Origin: Ligula intestinalis
Lineage: Eukaryota; Platyhelminthes; Cestoda; Diphyllobothriidea; Diphyllobothriidae
Assembly (NCBI GenBank): GCA_036362985.1
Contig: JAYGXS010000007.1
Location: forward strand, 4,596,987-4,660,986
Direction of reading: 5' to 3'
DNA length: 64,000 nucleotides
The position numbers and the translations under genes were made by a program. Below, piece after piece: positions 1 to 10,382 of the stretch. Numbering within the stretch: position 1 is the stretch's first letter; every line of letters starts with the position of its first letter. The notes under the pieces are model-generated. The model was not told the DNA's origin, made no database searches, and saw nothing but the letters and a program-made list of their open reading frames with translations.

Positions 1-2010
1 GACTGCTCACTCAGAACAAGAACTGGGAGACTACTCAAGTCTACTGAAAACTGAGCTTATACAATACTTAGAATTCCATAGAATCCATTGTTCGTGTTTC
101 ATATAATGCAGCTTGCTGGTGAAGAAAGCAACTTATTTCATATAAACAGGCATACAGCACGACCGCAGATTTTTTAATCCAAAAATAAATGTGTGCTGGA
201 TAATAAAAAGTCTATGCCATTTGGGTTCAAGAGCTGAGGCAACTTTAAGGACAACATATCCTGTTGTGATAGAATGGAATTTAGAACAGGACGAATTTTA
301 TGGATATACACTACCAACGCAACTTCACTGCCCGAATCAAAATATGCTAACCTTATCAAACAATGAGGGGTGTCATTTGCTTTAAATTTCTTAGCATCGT
401 TTTTCGGAATAAAAAGTTGGAAGCAGTGTCTGCTCAGCAAACTTCGAATTGTATGGTAAAGGAAAAAATATACAATATCGATAACGACGTTCATGAAAAA
501 TTTGATTAAAAAAGCTATGCAGATAATGACGGTTGCGCTGCAGGTGGCAGTCAAGGATTTTCTTACCCATACGAAAGCCCTACTGAGGAACTCAAGATTT
601 GTAAGCATTTGAATAGGAACCAGGAATATTATTTGATGACTTTTGTTAGACCCCAGAACGCTTACTGAAAAGCCTGTATACTAACTCAAGCTTTACTCTT
701 GTAAAAAGTTGATTTAAAGCTTTTTAAGCATGAATTGTACAAGAAATAATCACCAGACGAGCATATAGGTTTGCACTTGGCTTTACAATAGGCTTTTTCG
801 TCAGAGTTCTGAGATTTATTAATCTCAGAGTTTAACTCAGCTCATTGAAAAAATGCTTCTGGCTTCTATCCAGATGCCTTCGAAGCTTTACTTTTTCAAT
901 AAGACAAAGGCAGTTTGGAAAAACATACAAAATAGAAGGAATATTTCCTGTAGTTATTCGCGTCCTCTCTAAAGGCAAATTTCCATTTAGAGGGGAAGTC
1001 TTTTTAAGCTCGCAAAGAAGGGGCAGATGTACGATCATACACTTTGCTGACATGCTTAAATTAAATGCGACAGTATACTGTTCACTAATTTTTATTATTG
1101 AATACGACATTAGTTATAATTACAGTCGTAGTTACTGCGGCAGTATACTGTCGTATTCATGATAGAGACCAGCACAAAACTATTCCACACAATAAATACT
1201 TTTAATTTAAAATTATGAAATTGCAAAGTATACTATGATACGCAAGAAAACTTGTGCTCATTACAAAATATACAGTCTACCTACTGATATAACTCCGCAA
1301 TACTCAAGATTGCGGCTGCCTTACGCCAAGGTTGTTCGTGCGGTCTCTTCCACGTTTGGCTCATTAAAACGCATTGTCCTCTCACGAAATAAGTGTCTAT
1401 CATAATTCTCAAATAGGTATAAGTCCGGGTGTCAGTGCATGCAATAACATTTAAATCAGTGAATTCAGCAGGCAGCTTTATATGGATGGGGTAAAACTTT
1501 CCCACACAAATGCATCTTGACCCAAAGTATAGCTTTCCCTTAAGTTTTATACTTTTGTGTGTATTTGATTGACATTTTGACTATTATTCTGAGAAAACGT
1601 TTTCCGCGAAAAAAATTTGTGTTGTATGCAATGCTTAGATAACCAGTTTCTCTATCCGTTTTTACGTGAAAAATCCGCTGCCAATCATTTGATTGGATTG
1701 CTTGGATAATGTCCTCTAAGTGTTCTCTCCATTCTTGGGACTTTTTTCGATGGGAAAACGTCTGAAAGAAAGCGCGAACAGAAACTCATTCATTTGGCTG
1801 CAAATGACTCAACTAATAAGCAGAGGAGAACATATATCCTCCTATGGAATACTGTTCCAAATTTCACACGGCCAATGTACATTGCTGTGGATTGCCGTAA
1901 CTCATACGGCTTTAATTATAAAATAGCGGATATTATATGGCTGTCATCTCGTAACACTAATCCACCTATTTAAGCCTAACTATTTTCAACGATTGAAGCT
2001 GAGTCTGTTT
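1..2010. other. unrecognised, no supported gene
   Basis: I see only short open frames without family motifs. The one local structure is around 1070-1160: the 12-base palindrome ACAGTATACTGT at 1070-1081 recurs nearly unchanged at about 1140-1151, and GAATACGACA near 1098-1107 is answered by TGTCGTATTC near 1150-1159, so the stretch can fold. Nothing links this to a known element. Confidence 0.4.
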
Positions 2011-2017
2011 TAACCAC

Positions 2018-2052
2018 CAAGATTTCCCTTAATAAGCTTGACTTGACTTGAG
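2018..2052 (+). repeat. CR1 family A 3' tail remnant
   Basis: The bases read as a short pyrimidine-rich run, AATAA, then GACTT-type pentamers (CTTGACTTGACTTGA). The same ending closes the clear CR1 copies in this window (tails near 4186, 10355 and 57783). No coding part is visible upstream, so this is at most a short 5'-truncated copy. It lies immediately before the 5' region of the family B LINE. Confidence 0.45.
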
Positions 2053-2233
2053 ATCCTCATAGTTACCTTACCTCGCCCTCTAGCCTCTCTTTCCCGTCTT
2101 TCCCGTCTTGGTTTTCCCAATTTCCCGGAGACTATCAGCAAACTCACCACGGCACTAAAACCTATGGCCCATCAATCTTACAGAGCTATCTGCCTGCAGC
2201 TTTCAGCTATCCCCCTCAGCTTTCTTATGCTAA

Positions 2234-3065
2234 TTGTCCTGCTCCAGTCGATGGCTATTTTCCAAACTTCCAACCAAATTACCCACCTCCAAATTTTTAT
2301 TACTAAATAAAGCTAACCCTAGTTCGATTACTCAAGCTTTCCTAGATATCATTCTGCTCAATGCAAGATCTGTTTTAAATAAGATGGCTCAACTTAGAGC
2401 TATTGCGTTCGAGCTGAAGCCAGATGTTAAATGCATTACACAGTCGTGGACCCATCCACTAATTTCTTATGCTTTACTCATAATAGACGAGTATGATTTC
2501 TACCGTCAAGACCGCCCTAGTAAACGTGGTGGTGATTGTCTTCTCTATATCAAAGCTATTTTTAAGCATTTACCGTTCGACCTAGACGCTGAGTCATTCT
2601 CGGGCAATTACTGCTTTGCATCCATCATCCTGTCTCCCCGTCAAAAGGCGATTAGTGGATGCATTTATAGTCCACCTAACTCATCATCGGAAGATAATGA
2701 AAAGCTTTGCAAAATATTAAGGCTGATTTCGGAGTCCACCTTTGATGCTAAAGTTAACGCTGGGGATTTCAACTTTCCCGAAATTGATTGGTCATTGAAC
2801 TGTTGTCCATCCAGATTTCAGCCCTTCCTAGATACCATCAATTTTTCAAACTGGTCTCAGTTGGTCTGTTCCCCAACAAGGGATCAGCATATATTAGATT
2901 TAATTTTCACGAATGACATTTCCCCCCTTTTTTGACTACAATCAGAACCTCTTCCCAAGTGACCATACTATGATCCATTGTTGCCTTCCGCTTGCTTCTA
3001 CGAAAAAGACTAGCACAACTCGTACCTACCGTGCGTTCGACCTAGCTGATATTAATTTACTTAAC
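2234..3065 (+). pseudogene. LINE family B endonuclease domain, frameshifted
   Basis: This is the N-terminal nicking endonuclease (exonuclease-endonuclease-phosphatase fold) that would cut target DNA for reverse transcription. Visible motifs in order: NARSVLNK near the start, ITQSWTH, the GDFNFPEIDW block, HILDLIFTND and, after a frameshift, PSDHTMIHC. The frame changes near 2925 within a run of six C and six T, so the catalytic SDH motif lies in the next frame (2913-3065). The conserved Glu of the I-T-E-x-W motif is Gln here (CAG); the related copy near 12.4 kb still has GAA. The initiation codon is unclear and the reading before about 2300 may be leader. The domain is cut at 3065 by the nested CR1 insertion. 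Confidence 0.75.
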
Positions 3066-4186
3066 AAGCCCTACATATGTTCTGAGTGGCGTCCCCCAAG
3101 GCTCTGTCTTAGGGCCACTGCTCTTCCTTATCTATATCAACGACTGTGTCAACGACCTGGGTTGCAGTGCTATCATGTTTGCCGACGACGTCAAACTCTG
3201 GAGAGCCATCAGGTCTGACGCCGATAGGAAAGCGCTTCAAGAGAGTCTTAATCGACTTAGCTGCTGGTCTGCTTGTTGGCTTTTAAACTTCAACATTAGT
3301 AAGTGTGTGGTTTTAAGACTCCGTACTAGAAGGACTGATGAGGAGAACGATTCCTTCCAATGCCTCCTCGATGGGCACCCGCTTTCAAATGTAAAAGAAC
3401 AAAAGGATCTCGGTGTTCGAATAAATTCCTCACTCAAACCATCTACTCAGTGTGTAAAGGCAGCTAAACGCGCGACACAGGTGCTGTTTGCGATAAGGTG
3501 GGGATTCGTAAACATTGACAAGGAGCTCTTCAGGAAAACCTACGGAGCGTTTGTTCGGTCCCACTTGGAGTATGCTGTCCAGGCCTGGCGTCCGTGGTTC
3601 AAGAAGGATTACCTGTACCTGGAACGAGTGCAGGCGAGGGCTACGAAGATGGTCAAGAATCTTGGTCATCTGCCTTATGAAGACAGACTGACCGAACTTG
3701 ATCTTTTCCCTCTAAATTATAGGCAACTCCGCGGGGACCTCATACAAACCTACCGTATTGTTAGAGGCCAAGACTGCGCCCTAGAATTCGATGATTTCTT
3801 CGAATTGGCTCGGACTGACCATCTGCGAGGTCATCCTTTTAAACTACAGAGGAAACCGGCCCGTATCGACGTTCGACGAAACGCCTTCTCGTAGAGGGTC
3901 ATTGGAGCGTGGAACGGACTCCCGGAAGATGTGGTCCTCTCAGATACTGTTGACATTTTTAAACACAAACTTGATTCTCATTTGCTGAGAAACTGTGGCA
4001 GGTATAATGAACAAAGTGTCAGTAGCAGCACCTTGCAACTGGCTCACACTTATCGCTGATATTAAGCCAACATTTGTACATTTGTATTATGTACTATTGT
4101 TACGGTGGACCTATTATGCGATTTTGGTTATGAATAGGGAGCTCAAGGGCGAAAGCCTTCTTCCCTTAATAAAGTGACTTAAAGTG
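3066..4186 (+). mobile_element. nested CR1 family A copy A0, 5'-truncated
   Basis: The insertion starts inside the RT domain just before motif B and ends with AATAAAGTGACTT followed by a repeat of the 10-mer AAAGTGACTT. It interrupts the family B LINE: endonuclease residues stop at 3065 and the linker resumes at 4195. ACTTAAC at 3059-3065 and ACTTAAAC at 4187-4194 look like a target-site duplication with one base of difference. Joining the flanks at these points restores the B frame (asparagine, then FIDSLDW), which supports the boundaries. Confidence 0.8.
3083..4020 (+). pseudogene. CR1 family A reverse transcriptase, C-terminal half
   Basis: The frame reads SGVPQGSVLGPLLFLIYIND, then the catalytic FADD box (MFADDVKLW), the thumb and the CR1-type C-terminus with ATKMVKNLGHLPYEDRLTEL and NYRQLRGDLIQTYRI. 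These are typical of CR1 proteins. An in-frame TAG at 3892-3894 falls between the RKPARIDVRRNAFS block and the conserved RVIGAWNGLPEDVVLS block, so the product is interrupted close to its end. The fingers and the first catalytic aspartate are absent because the insertion is 5'-truncated. Confidence 0.8.
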
Positions 4187-4194
4187 ACTTAAAC

Positions 4195-4575
4195 TTTATA
4201 GACTCACTAGACTGGCAAGAGCTTTCCTCCACGAACAGTGTAACAATTCTCGGTGACTTAATGACGGCAATTTAAAATAGCATTTTGGACTTTTTGCCGA
4301 TCAAAATTGTTAAGCCTTATACTTCGGACCCCACTGTTCCTAATTTTCTTATGTCTAGACTGAAGAAATTGCAAAGACAGTTGAAAGACCAGTCTACTAG
4401 TTCATTATCTGTGCACCCAAGAATCGCCGAGATTTTCGAATTAGCGTCTAAGATTCGTCTTGCACGTGACAAACATAGGGAATCTTGCGCACTCAGCGAG
4501 TTAAACTCTGCAAAATCGATTGCCCAACTGTTCCGCCGTCGGTCCTCCGCTAAACGAGGTCACGAAATCCCCCTT
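4195..4575 (+). pseudogene. LINE family B linker between endonuclease and RT
   Basis: After the nested insertion the frame continues with NFIDSLDWQEL, contains a TAA near 4273 and then runs open from 4285 to 4581 (a basic linker with repeated Lys, Arg and Leu, such as RLKKLQRQLKDQ and IAQLFRRRSSAKR). It leaves frame at a run of five C near 4572, after which the RT frame takes over. The same linker is recognisable in the copy on the minus strand near 15.7-15.9 kb, which shows that it belongs to the LINE protein. It joins the endonuclease to the RT of one polyprotein. Confidence 0.65.
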
Positions 4576-6305
4576 TACTGAAGGAAAATAAAAACTTTGT
4601 GCAAGATGACTCTGAGAAGGCTAAACTGTTCAATGCGTTCTTTGCAAAACACCTTATGACGGAATCTGAACCGGTCCCGTCGTTTCAGCCATGCTCAGTC
4701 AATACTATCAGTACCATAGATTTCTCCATAGAAGAAATTCATAAGCACATTATCCGTCTAAAAAATTCCCACTCCTCGGGAACTGATGGCCTTCCAAATT
4801 CACTTATCAAGAGAGTATTCAGCTTCCCCCGATTGCTAAGTTATCTATTCTCAGCTAATCTTCTCAACGGCTCCTTTCCTGACTCATGGAAGACATCTAT
4901 TATTCTTCCAGTCTTCAAGTCAGGATCTCGTTCGGACGTAAATAACTACCGAGGTGTTCATAAAACCCCGGCCCTAGCCAAACTTCTGGAAAAGATCATT
5001 TTTAATCAAATTCTCGACTTTTGTGTAGAAAATAAACTATTAAGTGCCTCACAGCATGGATTTCTACCTGGAAGATCATGCGAAACCTGCCACTTGGCAT
5101 TCCTTAACCTGGTTACTTCACTTCGTAATGAACAGCAATCAGTCATCATGATTTACTTTGACCTTAGTAAAGCTTTTGACAAGGTGCCTCATAGGCACCT
5201 TTTAATGAAACTGGAAGCCCTAGGCATCAGGCCTCCCCTCCTCGATTTCATTGCCTCCTACCTGTCTAACCGCAGCCAGAAGGTCTTAGTAGGCAATAGC
5301 TACTCGATGCTTCAGCCGATCACGAGTGGCGTATTACAAGGCACGGTTTTAGGTCCCCTCCTTTTCATTCTTTACATAAATGAAATTTCAACAGTGCTAA
5401 ATAATTCGGAAAATTGCATTTATGCTGATGACCTTAAGTGTATTTACTCATTTTCTAAGGACACGGCCAGTACTTGTGTTGATAAAGTTAACGCAGACTT
5501 GCGTACTCTCTCAAGTTGGAGCGCTACATGGCAGATGGAGTTTTCTCCATCAAAATGTAGTTTCTTGAGTTTTGGTCCCGCAAGGCTTCCTGGACCCATT
5601 ATCTTCCAAAATAGTCCACTGTTAGAAAGATCTACGATAAAGGATTTGGGTCTTACTTACACGAATAAGCTTGCATTATCACCTCATGCAGATCGAATTT
5701 CAGCCAAGGCCGCACAGATATGTGGGTTTATATCGCATAGCTTTTTCCTTCCAGAAATGAAGTTAAAACTATACCGCATGTTTGTTCTTCCTATACTAGA
5801 ATACTGCTGCCCGCTTTTTGGCCTCATGACCCAGCATGACCGTAGTAAGATTGAAAAGGTTCAGCGAGTTTCCACTCGTAAAATATTTTCTGTTTCTGGG
5901 TCTGGCATGTGTTATACAGATAGATGTCAATTAGCAAACATTAAATTTCTTTGGATAAGAAGACTCGAAGCGGGTCTATGCTTTCTGTTTCGCGTTAACA
6001 ATAGTCCTAATCTCCCACAAATTAACGCTCTCCTTCCAGTAGACCGACCTTACGCCACTCGTAACTCTTCCATAATAATTTTACCACCCCGTAGCTCCAC
6101 ATCTAACCGTTCTCACTTTTTTACCTCCAAATGTGCTTTTATTTGGAACAACCTTCCTCTCGATATTAGACTGTCTTCTACACTATCGATTTTTAAAGGC
6201 AAATTATATAAGCAATTAAATTTAGAGGAAATAAAGTCGTTACTGTCTGTTTTCTTTCCAAACACGCAAGTTGTAGATTTTGAAAAGGGTCCTCCTGGCA
6301 TTTGA
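4569..6305 (+). CDS. LINE family B reverse transcriptase, open frame
   Basis: This long uninterrupted frame (568 residues if counted from the GTG at 4599) encodes the RT that copies the LINE transcript at the nicked target. In order: fingers with SSGTDGLPNSLIKR and the block before LLEKIIFNQI, SASQHGFLPGRSCETCHL, the first catalytic aspartate in YFDLSKAFDKVPH, SGVLQGTVLGPLLFILYINE, the catalytic YADD box (CIYADDLKCIY), a thumb, and a C-terminus ending in CAFIWNNLPLDIR and IFKGKLYKQL. All catalytic residues I can place are present. It has no start of its own: it is the second part of the endonuclease-RT protein, separated only by a single-base frameshift near 4572. Among the coding sequences in the window this is the best preserved. 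Confidence 0.85.
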   Translation, partial: PPLLKENKNFVQDDSEKAKLFNAFFAKHLMTESEPVPSFQPCSVNTISTIDFSIEEIHKHIIRLKNSHSSGTDGLPNSLIKRVFSFPRLLSYLFSANLLNGSFPDSWKTSIILPVFKSGSRSDVNNYRGVHKTPALAKLLEKIIFNQILDFCVENKLLSASQHGFLPGRSCETCHLAFLNLVTSLRNEQQSVIMIYFDLSKAFDKVPHRHLLMKLEALGIRPPLLDFIASYLSNRSQKVLVGNSYSMLQPITSGVLQGTVLGPLLFILYINEISTVLNNSENCIYADDLKCIYSFSKDTASTCVDKVNADLRTLSSWSATWQMEFSPSKCSFLSFGPARLPGPIIFQNSPLLERSTIKDLGLTYTNKLALSPHADRISAKAAQICGFISHSFFLPEMKLKLYRMFVLPILEYCCPLFGLMTQHDRSKIEKVQRVSTRKIFSVSGSGMCYTDRCQLANIKFLWIRRLEAGLCFLFRVNNSPNLPQINALLPVDRPYATRNSSIIILPPRSSTSNRSHFFTSKCAFIWNNLPLDIRLSSTLSIFKGKLYKQLNLEEIKSLLSVFFPNTQVVDFEKGPPGI

Positions 6306-6801
6306 AGCTCTTCCCAGGATACTAAAATGGTTTCTAAATATGCTAGCATTTCCCTCTGCAGAGTCAAGCATCACTTCCAAGGGCTGCGAATTCTTCTCCG
6401 TTTTTGCAACCTTAGCTGTGGTCTTCGAGATTGGCTCTGGAATCTGGTGGGTCGCCACTCGATGATGTTGCCTTGACTTCTACTGCCTTCTCCTGTTGTC
6501 CCGGATGACCCCTTCTTAACTCAACGATATATTATTTTTTCCCATGACCATAAACGTCCCGAACCCTCAACATCAGGTCCCAAAATAACCACATCAAACC
6601 CTGTTACCTATTAAGGCAGTTTTTTCTTCTAAAGTTTTTTTGAACTCGGTGGCCCGCTGAACTCATCCACCGATCTAGGAGTTTTTTTACTGCCGATGAC
6701 AATTATTTTATAAGAGTTCCCTGCTTATCATCATTATTTTTATTTTCACGATAGCACTAAGTTTGTAACGACAGGGCCCCTTGGGCCTTAAATACACAAA
6801 A
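6306..6801 (+). other. LINE family B 3' untranslated region
   Basis: This stretch follows the RT stop and is matched, with substitutions, by 17400-18025 (shared landmarks: the block around TCTGCAGAGTCAAGCATC, the GAACTCGGTGGC-like block before CTAGGAGTTTTT, and the terminal GGGCCTTAAATACAC). It has no coding sequence. The match marks it as the conserved 3' end that would be recognised by the element's own RT. Confidence 0.65.

Positions 6802-6849
<48 letters not shown>
6802..6849 (+). repeat. TAT/ATT trinucleotide tail of LINE B1
   Basis: An uninterrupted array of TAT units directly follows AATACACAAAA at the end of the LINE. Its position at the 3' terminus fits a LINE tail and not an independent microsatellite. 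The other B copy near 18020 ends in a similar but decayed T/A-rich tail. Confidence 0.85.
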
Positions 6850-6854
6850 CCTTC

Positions 6855-7375
6855 TCCCAAATATCTGGACAAGCAAATTATACCCTCGGTCATGATCATA
6901 CACTTATAAAGCAAAAAATAAGGTCCAGCTCCTCTAATTAAGCTTCAACTTCAATGCAAACCTCTCAGAATTCCGGTCATAGCACGATTAACCATGAAGG
7001 TTATTTAGTCCTATTCTTGGAAAATCGGGTATACCATGCCCCAATAGTGCAAGTCACTAGCCGCCTCTGTTTACTTCAAAGCCTACTGCCTCCCCAGTTG
7101 TCGTGGCTCAATATTCCACTACTGCATCTAGAAATTTCGGAAACTCGCCTACACTAGGCTGATTAACAGTTTGGTTTTCTGAACGCAGTCCTCCTAAAAT
7201 CCCTTTTAAGTCAGCTAGGACATGTCGTTAGAATTACATCATCCAAAATCGAATTTCAACCCCGGGCAAAAATAAAGGTAATGCAGTTATATATAATCGC
7301 ATGCTATCTTCCTGACACACACTCAGGCACTACAATAGGCAAATCGCATACATCTGAGTTGCCCTCATTATTTTA
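6855..7375. other. unassigned sequence between LINE copies
   Basis: No motif or long frame is visible. It lies between the 3' tail of B1 and the first recognisable 5' leader of copy B2, so part of it may be a divergent leader of B2. I cannot support a boundary. Confidence 0.35.
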
Positions 7376-7694
7376 ACCGCTACTTAAAGCCCGGTTTTCC
7401 ATCACTTAATCATTTTAGCTGCTTGTCCTCTCACACCAGCCACTACATTCGTTCTACTTCTCCTCCATTCCCAATTTACTCTAAATATACCGACTAAACA
7501 AGTTTACCTCGTTATTTATCTCTATGACCCCCACCCCGATGTCGAACAGCCACCTACCTACAGCTTTCAGACATTCCCCTCAGCAGTCTTATGCCAGTTG
7601 TCCTGAACCAATTCGTATTTACACTTCAAACAACGTGATCTTAATAATCCATTGTCCACCCCACATTTTTTTCTAAATAACGGTAACCCGTATT
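7376..7694 (+). mobile_element. LINE family B copy B2, 5' leader fragment
   Basis: The block around CAGCTTTCAGACATTCCCCTCAGC, through GTCCTGAACCAAT to TTTTTTTCTAAATAACGGTAACCC, aligns with 2190-2320 of B1. The copy stops at 7694, where a minus-strand CR1 begins, and continues at 12343 with the endonuclease region. CCGTATT at 7688-7694 recurs at 12343-12349. Confidence 0.6.
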
Positions 7695-7815
7695 CAGTAT
7701 AGTTCAGTACATATAAAAGAGATTAGAGGAGCCTTTGTAAACCCTATTTACAGATGGATGCTGTCAAATCATGCATGTGTTTCAAAGCCATATATGTACA
7801 TTATATAAATCAATG

Positions 7816-9213
7816 TTATCTACGAAATGTATGACCAACAACTGAAAAAAGATTGAGCCTGCTTTTAAATGTGTCAATGCTTTCTGTGAGAACGAATGAG
7901 GAGGGAAATTTATTCCAGTCTTCAATGACCCGATGGAAGGAGAAGTTGGCCCGCACTTCTAGTTTGACCTGGTGCTTCTTTTGTTTGTATGGTTGACCTC
8001 GGAGATGTATCGTTTGTGCGAATTCAAAAATCAACCCTCTGAAGAGCACAGTCTTCGTCCCTGACGAGTTTGAACACCATGTTCGTATCTCCTCGAGCCT
8101 ATCTTGTTGAACTTCATATGGTAGACCTCCTCAGCTGCTGACTAATTTGGTCTCCCTTCTTTGAACTTTCTTCAGCAATGCGTTATCTTTCTTCAACCAG
8201 GGGCACCAGGCCTGGACGCAATGTTTTAACATCGGCCAAACAAATGTACCGAAGACTCAAATCAAAATAGATGAAGGACCTTTCGATCGCTCCTAGGATG
8301 CCCATAACTCCTGCTTGCGGTTTTAGCACAGTGAGTTGACGGGTTAAGGTCGGGCGCCATACACACACCTAGTAGTTCGTTCAATTTCCTGATTTGATGA
8401 CCTCCGATTAAATAGTCATACTCAAATGGTTTCACCATTCTGCGACTAGAACGTAAGCAGATGACTTGGAATTTGTTGAAATTGAGCTGCATTATGCACT
8501 TTTCACACCAATTTCGCAGGCAATCCAAGTCATTTTGTAACGTTTTCCATCCTCCGAGTTTTCGATTGACTTCCGAATCCTTTGATCATCTGCAAGCATG
8601 ACTTTCTCACAGGTGAGGCAGGCAAGGCAGTCGTTCATATATATCAAAAAAAGAATGGAACTCAGAACCCTTCCCCGCAGAACCCCATTGGAAACGGTTT
8701 TCCATTCTGTTTTGATGTCTCTAACGCAAACGAGCTGAGGCCTGTCTGTTAGAAATTCTGCTAACTACGTGAGTACATTTCTGGTCACACACATCAGATG
8801 CAGCTTTGGCAGTAGCTCGTTGTATGGAACCTTGTCTAATGCGTCTCATCTGTTCCATGTCGATTAAATTCTGCATTATTTTATCAAAAATGCTTGTCGC
8901 ACTAACTGGTCTCTATAAATAGGATTTTTTTGGCCAGCTTCCAGTCAGAAGGCAGATTTCCCTTTTCCATCGAACTTTCAAAGACATTGGAAAGTGGGGA
9001 GGCCAGTTGTTCTGGGAGCCAACTGAGGCTTTTTGCCGATAAACCATCCGAAGGAGGCAATTTAGTGGGCTCTTGTTGTTTGAGGGCTCTTCTTACTGTG
9101 TCTGTTGCGAAAGATACTGTGCTATTTGTATCCGCCGCGGGGAACATACATCGCTGTACATCCACATTAAAAGGCGGCCATTCGGTAAACACAGGCATGG
9201 AGAAGTTAGACAA
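7816..9213 (-). pseudogene. CR1 family A reverse transcriptase, degenerate
   Basis: The frame 9213-8902 holds the region before the palm (KLPPSDGLSAKSL, LPSDWKLAK). Between 8900 and 8560 the palm is scrambled but SNGVLRGRVLSSILFLIYMN and LADDQRIRKSI (in place of FADD) are visible. The frame 8528-8262 continues the thumb, and 8049-7816 is the C-terminus with TIHLRGQPYKQ and RVIEDWNKFPSS. At least three frame changes and several stops lie between these parts. The copy corresponds domain by domain to A0, A2 and A3. Confidence 0.65.
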
Positions 9214-9501
9214 GAGGTTTGCCTTATCTAAGTTATCGGTAAACTTGTTTCCCTGGTTATTCTTCAGACGAGAAATGGGATCTCGATTGCGTTTTGCCTT
9301 ATTCCTTTAAGAAACGGACCTTTTGGGTTGCTAGCCATTCCCTTGATTAGTTCTATCTCGAGGGACAATCATTCTTTTCGTAGGAGTTTCGTCACATACA
9401 TTGCAGTTTCTTAAATTCGGAGAAGTGTTCGGAATGTCGATATGTAGCACATGTTTTCTACAGTCTTCTTTTCTTCTTGAGATTTCTTTTTGTGATCGGT
9501 G

Positions 9502-10330
9502 TCACATATTCCGACCGGGAGACGCGAAAACTTTTTTAATTGGGCAACAGTTCTCTACTAATTGCTGAGTTAACGTCCCAAAGAAGCAACAGGCGTCGTT
9601 TTGATAGGGTACGTATGCAGGTCTCCAGTCAGTTTCGCTAAATAGACCTTGCATTTTAGTGTAATCCCATTTAAATACATTTCCCTCGCTTATAACACGA
9701 GAGACGGGTACCGAAAAATGGTTGTACTTCCACACAAGAAAACAATGATCACTTCGGCCAAAAGGAGTCTGAGAACTCAATCCACAGATATATTTTTCAT
9801 CTCTACTAATGAAAAGATCCAGACAGCTAGATAGTTGGCCACTTCGGAACCGCATGTCCATTATGACCTGCTGGGTAAGAAATTAGTCAGTTACCAAATG
9901 AAATAGATTCTGTTCGAATGAGTTCTCTGATTGTGAGCACTGCATCACTTCCCAAATAATGTCGGGAGAGTTAAAACCTCCAAGTATAAGGACATTATTG
10001 CTACTGCAGATTTGTTTTATCTCAGTGATGAATGCATCGTCCGCGTCCATTCGTTGTTATGGAGTCAGTATACTAGAACAATATGGTTGCTTTGGTATGC
10101 TCAGTTAACGACTTATTAGTTCGCAGGCATTGTTCCTACAAGATGACGAACTGTCTGAAACGCAGTCGATGCCATCTCGTGTGAACATTAAGATTCCCTT
10201 GCCCCTGCGTCCGTTTCGGTCTATGCGGAGCAGCTGATATTCTTCCAGTCTGACTACTGCATCTGATATCTTCTCAGTTAATCATGTTTAATTAAGAGCC
10301 ATCAAGTCAGATTGCAGATTGCCCACAGCC
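9502..10330 (-). pseudogene. CR1 family A endonuclease, degenerate
   Basis: In the minus-strand frames I read LMALN followed by a block equivalent to the ETWLT motif, then LLRIDRNGRRGKGILMF, NNVLILGGFNSPDIIWE (the GDFN motif with Asp changed to Gly) and SSCLDLFISRDEKY with FGRSDHCFLVW (the SDH motif). The order matches a complete CR1 endonuclease. Stops and frame changes separate the parts (open only from 9861 to 9502), so it is not functional. The GDFN aspartate is a catalytic-site residue, which adds to the evidence of decay. Confidence 0.65.
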
Positions 10331-10382
10331 AGTTTGAATCCATCAAATGCACCCTAGTCAAGTCAAGTCAATTTATTCAAGG

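Larger units (their letters stand above)
2053..6850 (+). mobile_element. LINE family B copy B1 (CR1/Jockey superfamily), nearly full length
   Basis: The order is a 5' leader (about 2053-2300), an apurinic-type endonuclease, a linker, reverse transcriptase, a 3' untranslated region of about 500 bases and a tail of TAT/ATT repeats. A CR1 fragment is nested inside at about 3066-4186. The 5' leader is matched by the copy starting near 7376, and the 3' region by the fragment at 17.3-18.0 kb, which makes this a dispersed family. Damage visible: two single-base frameshifts in homopolymers (near 2925 and near 4572), one changed endonuclease residue and the nested insertion. No ORF1 product is recognisable. 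The 5' boundary is inferred from the preceding CR1 tail. Confidence 0.8.
7695..10350 (-). mobile_element. CR1 family A copy A1, long but decayed
   Basis: Read on the minus strand this copy has an endonuclease (about 10330-9500), an RT (about 9213-8040), the CR1 C-terminus (8049-7816) and a short 3' end whose last bases (TTTACAAAGGCTCC to TACTGAACTATACTGAATACG) align with the tails of the other family A copies. The coding parts carry many stops and frame changes. Together with A2 it splits family B copy B2. Confidence 0.7.
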
